Shown here: positions 61,407-64,000 of the stretch, one piece after another
Position numbering within the stretch: position 1 is the first letter of the stretch
Layout: every line of letters starts with the position of its first letter
From: DASZRZ01 sp963732925
GTDB taxonomy: Bacteria > Acidobacteriota > Terriglobia > Terriglobales > Acidobacteriaceae
NCBI GenBank assembly: GCA_963732925.1
Contig: CAVTBJ010000012.1
Span: 62,001 to 126,000, forward strand
DNA: 64,000 nt
Direction of reading: 5' to 3'
Position numbers and translations under genes: made by a program
Notes under the pieces: generated by a model
Database searches by the model: none
Told to the model about the DNA's origin: nothing
Seen by the model: the letters and a program-made list of their open reading frames with translations, nothing else

Positions 61407-61574
61407 GATGAGTTCCTCGGTGATCTCCTCAACGCCTATATCACTGCCGGAAACACCGTTCGCGCCACTCATTGCGGCGAGAAGTATATGGACGTGGGCA
61501 CCCTCGAAGGCCACCGCGCCGCGCAGGATTTCCTAAGGTCCCTGCAGCGGTTGTCTCCCCTCCGCGCCGCCTGA
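61407..61574 (+). pseudogene. Relic of a nucleotidyltransferase C-terminus
   Basis: The plus strand reads DEFLGDLLNAYITAGNTVRA, then CGEKYMDVGTLEGHRAAQDF and LRSL before a stop at 61572-61574. The YxDVGTxEGxRAAxxFL pattern is the end of sugar-1-phosphate nucleotidyltransferases (RmlA/GlmU-like). The catalytic N-terminal two thirds (GGxGTR motif) are missing. I infer a truncated remnant left downstream of the exporter. Confidence 0.55.
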
Positions 61575-61619
61575 CGGCCTCTGCGGCAAATCCTGTAACC
61601 TCAATGTTTTCTTTCGCCT

Positions 61620-61654
61620 GTCCTTACGATCAGGGGTCGCCTGATCGTAAGGAC
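61620..61654. repeat. Perfect 15-bp inverted repeat (hairpin)
   Basis: GTCCTTACGATCAGG, 5-base loop GGTCG, CCTGATCGTAAGGAC. No T tract follows on either side, so it is not a classical terminator. It lies 104 bases before the secreted glycosidase-like gene and could be a regulator site, a structured leader or a mobile-element end. Confidence 0.8.
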
Positions 61655-61757
61655 TAAGACGAAATACTAGTCGGGTTAAGGCCTTCGTTCTAACCCCATT
61701 ACCTTAGTTAATGATTAAGCTTCGGAATCAGAGATTTTCTCTGCTTCCGGAGGCAGT

Positions 61758-63713
61758 TTGCCCAAGCGTTCACTCTCCCTCGCATCATTCGTATTGCTGT
61801 GTGTGTCGGCTGCCTTGGGCCAACTGACGATCCATCCCACCACCACCCTCAGCAGCGAACTCGGAAATAACACCAGCGCGGCGAATACCTTTCCCGGGAC
61901 TTCGAATGGGAACCTGAGCGCGGGAAACATCAGCAAGGTGCCAGTACGTTCGCTGCTCTACTCCGGAGCAACCACCAGGATTTACACGCATGTGGTTCCC
62001 TGGTGGGGCAAGAGCGGGCATATCAGTATTGGCTACAGCTCGCAGGACAGCGCCGAGGTGCATCGTCAGGTAGCCGACATGGTCAGCCGCGGTCTCGACG
62101 GCGTGGTGGTGGACTGGTACGGTCCTACCAGCTATGAGGATGTGGGCACGAAGCTGTTCATGTCGGAAGCCGAGGCGCAGCCCGACTTCAGCCTGGTCGT
62201 CGAACTTGAGCACGGCGCGGTGCTCTGGAACTCCTGCTATCCGGGATGCGACGTCACCACCGCCGTCATCCAGTTGACCGGCCAGATCGAGCAGAGGTTC
62301 TTTGCTTCCTCGGCGTATCTGCGCCGGCAGGGACGGCCCGTCATGATGGAATTCGGCATGGAAGTTCTCCCTGCCGCGGTCGATTGGAGTAAAGTCCAGG
62401 CCGCCTATCCCGAGATCATCTGGATTCACCGCAACTCCACGGGATTTACTCGTACCCAATCGGGAGGCGCCTTTGGCTGGTTTGATTCCCGAACCACCGA
62501 CCAGCTTACCGCCGGTTACGACAGCAGCTCCTACCTGGATTCCTTCTACAAAGCTGCTGCCGGCTATCCGAAGCTGCTTACCTACGGTTCGGCGTTCAAA
62601 GGCTTCGACGACACCTTGGCCTCTTGGTCGCCGCCCGGAGGCCGCCACATCTATCAATCCTGCGGACAGACATGGTTGAAGGCCTTCGCCATGCTGAACA
62701 AATACTACTCGGCGTCCAATCCTCTTGATTCCCTCCAGTTGAATACCTGGAACGATTACGAAGAGGGCACCGAATTGGAAACCGGCATCGACAACTGCGT
62801 CACGGTTTCCGCCTCGGTGCAGAATGCCACCTTGAGCTGGAACATCCAGGGCCAGGAGAACACTATCCACCACTACACCGTGTTTGTCTCCACGGATGGA
62901 GAGAACCTGATGTCCCTGGGAGATTTTCCTCCCGGAAACCGAACCCTGAATCTGGCCAGCTTCGATCTGCCGGCTGGAAAGTACACGCTCTACGTGGAAG
63001 CCATGGGCCAGCCGCTGATTCGGAATCAGATGTCCGCGGCCGTTTCCTACACCGTGAGTGCGCAGGAAGTCAGCTCTTCCGGCAGCACAACCTCGGGAAG
63101 CACTTCTGGAAATTCGGGAAGCGTTTCTGGAAACACTTCGGGAAGCAGTTCGGATTCTTCGGGAAGCTCCACAGCCGAGCCTCTTGCTTCCTCCTCTTCA
63201 GCGGCGGCCTCTTCACCGGCTGCCGTGAGCGTCGGACTGGCTTCCTCGACTCTGAAGCTGAAACGCGGCGGTTCGGCACAGACCCAAATTTCACTGGCGA
63301 ACAGTGGCCTCTCCGGATCCGTGACGCTGGCCTGTTCCGGCTTGCCCGCCGGAGTTCACTGCTCGTTTTCTCCGGAAACCGTTCAGCTTGGCGGGACCGC
63401 CGCCTCCTCGGTGCTCACCGTATCGGCGGACGCATCCACCGTCGCCCAGCTTGCTCCTCTGCCAGGCCGCGCCTTATTTGCCTTGTTTACACCTGGATTG
63501 GGACTGCTGGGAGTGGTAGTAGGCAGCTTCGGCAGCCGACGCAAGCAACTCGTGGTGGGTGCCGTTTTGGTCCTGGCACTGCTTTCGCTGGTCGGTTGCG
63601 GAGGCGGCGGCCTCGCGCCTCAGACTTCTTCCGCCGCCAGCTACAACATTACGGTTTCCGCAACCTCACCGTCCATGCAGGGCTCCAGCACGGCAACCCT
63701 GCTCATTCAATGA
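61758..63713 (+). CDS. Secreted GH99/GH71-like protein with Ser-rich linker and Ig-like/GCGGG C-terminal tail
   Basis: Exported protein of 651 aa starting at TTG with GGAGG 4 bases upstream. Signal peptide residues 1-21. The catalytic-like region (about 60-330) resembles endo-acting GH99/GH71 barrels: TRIYTHVVPWWGKSGHISIG, QVADMVSRGLDGVVVDWYG, RQGRPVMMEFGMEVLP, LNTWNDYEEGTELETGIDN. A Fn3-like segment follows, then a Ser/Gly linker (about 442-485), half an Ig-like domain (SVTLACSGLPAGVHCSFSPE), two hydrophobic helices around GSFGSRRKQ, LSLVGCGGGG, and a closing strand set ending ATLLIQ. The substrate is unknown; GH assignment is by pattern. Confidence 0.75.
   Translation: MPKRSLSLASFVLLCVSAALGQLTIHPTTTLSSELGNNTSAANTFPGTSNGNLSAGNISKVPVRSLLYSGATTRIYTHVVPWWGKSGHISIGYSSQDSAEVHRQVADMVSRGLDGVVVDWYGPTSYEDVGTKLFMSEAEAQPDFSLVVELEHGAVLWNSCYPGCDVTTAVIQLTGQIEQRFFASSAYLRRQGRPVMMEFGMEVLPAAVDWSKVQAAYPEIIWIHRNSTGFTRTQSGGAFGWFDSRTTDQLTAGYDSSSYLDSFYKAAAGYPKLLTYGSAFKGFDDTLASWSPPGGRHIYQSCGQTWLKAFAMLNKYYSASNPLDSLQLNTWNDYEEGTELETGIDNCVTVSASVQNATLSWNIQGQENTIHHYTVFVSTDGENLMSLGDFPPGNRTLNLASFDLPAGKYTLYVEAMGQPLIRNQMSAAVSYTVSAQEVSSSGSTTSGSTSGNSGSVSGNTSGSSSDSSGSSTAEPLASSSSAAASSPAAVSVGLASSTLKLKRGGSAQTQISLANSGLSGSVTLACSGLPAGVHCSFSPETVQLGGTAASSVLTVSADASTVAQLAPLPGRALFALFTPGLGLLGVVVGSFGSRRKQLVVGAVLVLALLSLVGCGGGGLAPQTSSAASYNITVSATSPSMQGSSTATLLIQ
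63081..63170 (+). repeat. Low-complexity TCGGGAAGC-type repeats encoding a Ser/Gly linker
   Basis: The codon stretch repeats TCGGGAAGC or close variants five or more times within the secreted glycosidase-like gene, encoding the GSTSGNSGS-like linker. Such repeats expand and contract easily. Confidence 0.7.
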
Positions 63714-63723
63714 TCTCAACCGC

Positions 63724-63933
63724 TCAACTGCTCTGAGCCCGCAGCACATCGCGCATTTCGCGGTTGATGCGGGCGGCATCCTGGGCAGCGTTCTCGATGA
63801 GTTCGAGCCATTTCTTGCTGGTGTCGTCCAACTGGTTTTGCGCCAGCAAGTAGGAAGCCTGCATGATCGTTTCGATGGAATTGCTCAAGTCGTGAGCCAG
63901 CGAGCGGAGCTTAGTCATAGTTTCGGTCGGCAT
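63724..63933 (-). CDS. Small DHp-like (histidine kinase dimerisation) protein or C-terminal piece
   Basis: Two-helix segment LRSLAHDLSNSIETIMQASY and KKWLELIENAAQDAARINRE with an H-box-like AHDLSN histidine, resembling the dimerisation/phosphotransfer helices of sensor kinases without any ATPase domain. ATG 63933 gives 69 aa but has no ribosome site. The frame stays open to the right edge, so this may be the end of a longer protein starting outside the window. It is convergent with the secreted glycosidase-like gene. Confidence 0.45.
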   Translation of the reverse strand: MPTETMTKLRSLAHDLSNSIETIMQASYLLAQNQLDDTSKKWLELIENAAQDAARINREMRDVLRAQSS

Positions 63934-64000
63934 TTTTCGAGAGACTTTCTGCCTTCGTCTGCGGCAGCAGATTGAACTCCTGGCCTTTGACAGATTTCGT

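Noticed and set aside
63081..63170. Minisatellite of independent interest
   Set aside because: It is fully explained as the coding sequence of a Ser/Gly linker.

Overview
The window looks like chromosomal DNA of an Acidobacteriota bacterium (Terriglobia-like). This is inferred from gene content, not from a marker phylogeny. The pointers are a TonB-dependent receptor with an N-terminal carboxypeptidase-regulatory domain, a secreted protein ending in the acidobacterial Ig-like / membrane hairpin / GCGGG tail, a GMC dehydrogenase paired with a Tat-exported gluconate-dehydrogenase subunit 3, a stand-alone Ku, EgtB/EgtD, a GlgE-type alpha-glucan cluster, and a high-GC composition (about 60% by eye). 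I see no phage, plasmid, insertion sequence or CRISPR array.

Layout. 1-6.1 kb, minus strand: GMC oxidoreductase and its partner subunit, ffh (SRP GTPase), a SYLF protein, a PilZ-like protein, and an HDAC-family deacetylase. 6.2-16.3 kb: a GAF protein facing clpC across a bidirectional terminator, a LolD/LolC-type ABC exporter, an ICMT-like methyltransferase, a DUF853 ATPase, RlpA and a secreted protein. 16.6-22.4 kb: a large radical SAM protein resembling tetraether/membrane-spanning lipid synthases, a NIPSNAP protein, a Fur regulator, a cupin, a receiver-like protein and an FAH-family hydrolase. 22.7-31.2 kb: one minus-strand pentose locus running sugar-acid dehydratase > xylF > xylG > xylH > xylB > xylA. 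31.3-38.6 kb: NTF2-like lipoprotein, a YdiJ-type FAD/Fe-S oxidoreductase, Ku, an SDR, pirin and DUF1440. 38.9-42.0 kb: egtB-egtD-fpr (ergothioneine). 42.2-49.8 kb: glgE, treS-maltokinase fusion and glgB (trehalose to branched alpha-glucan). 49.9-53.5 kb: 2-hydroxyacid dehydrogenase and HpcH/HpaI aldolase, tRNA-Ile(CAU), purB. 53.6-64 kb: MarR regulator, S1 protease, a coupled pair of small proteins, the TonB receptor, OsmC, an EmrB-type exporter, a GH99/GH71-like secreted protein and a small DHp-like protein.

Two properties affect every reading of this window. First, several core genes (ffh, clpC, lolD, lolC, pirin, treS-mak, glgB, the hydroxyacid dehydrogenase and the aldolase) are broken by single-base indels, mostly +1 and often in homopolymers. 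The breaks are clustered, with long clean stretches between about 12 and 37 kb. I read them as sequence errors and annotate each as one gene. Second, three short relics of unrelated families (a CarboxypepD_reg domain, DedA, a nucleotidyltransferase tail) sit directly downstream of intact genes.

The locus most likely to hold new biology is the radical SAM gene at 16657-18801. It has the full Tes-like fold signature but lacks the central cysteine motif I recall between the N-terminal domain and the SAM core. Secondary points are the in-frame insertion inside the deacetylase catalytic region, the possible AUU start of treS-mak, the two-protein zinc-ribbon unit at 55.5-56.0 kb, and coexisting isomerase and sugar-acid routes at the xylose locus.
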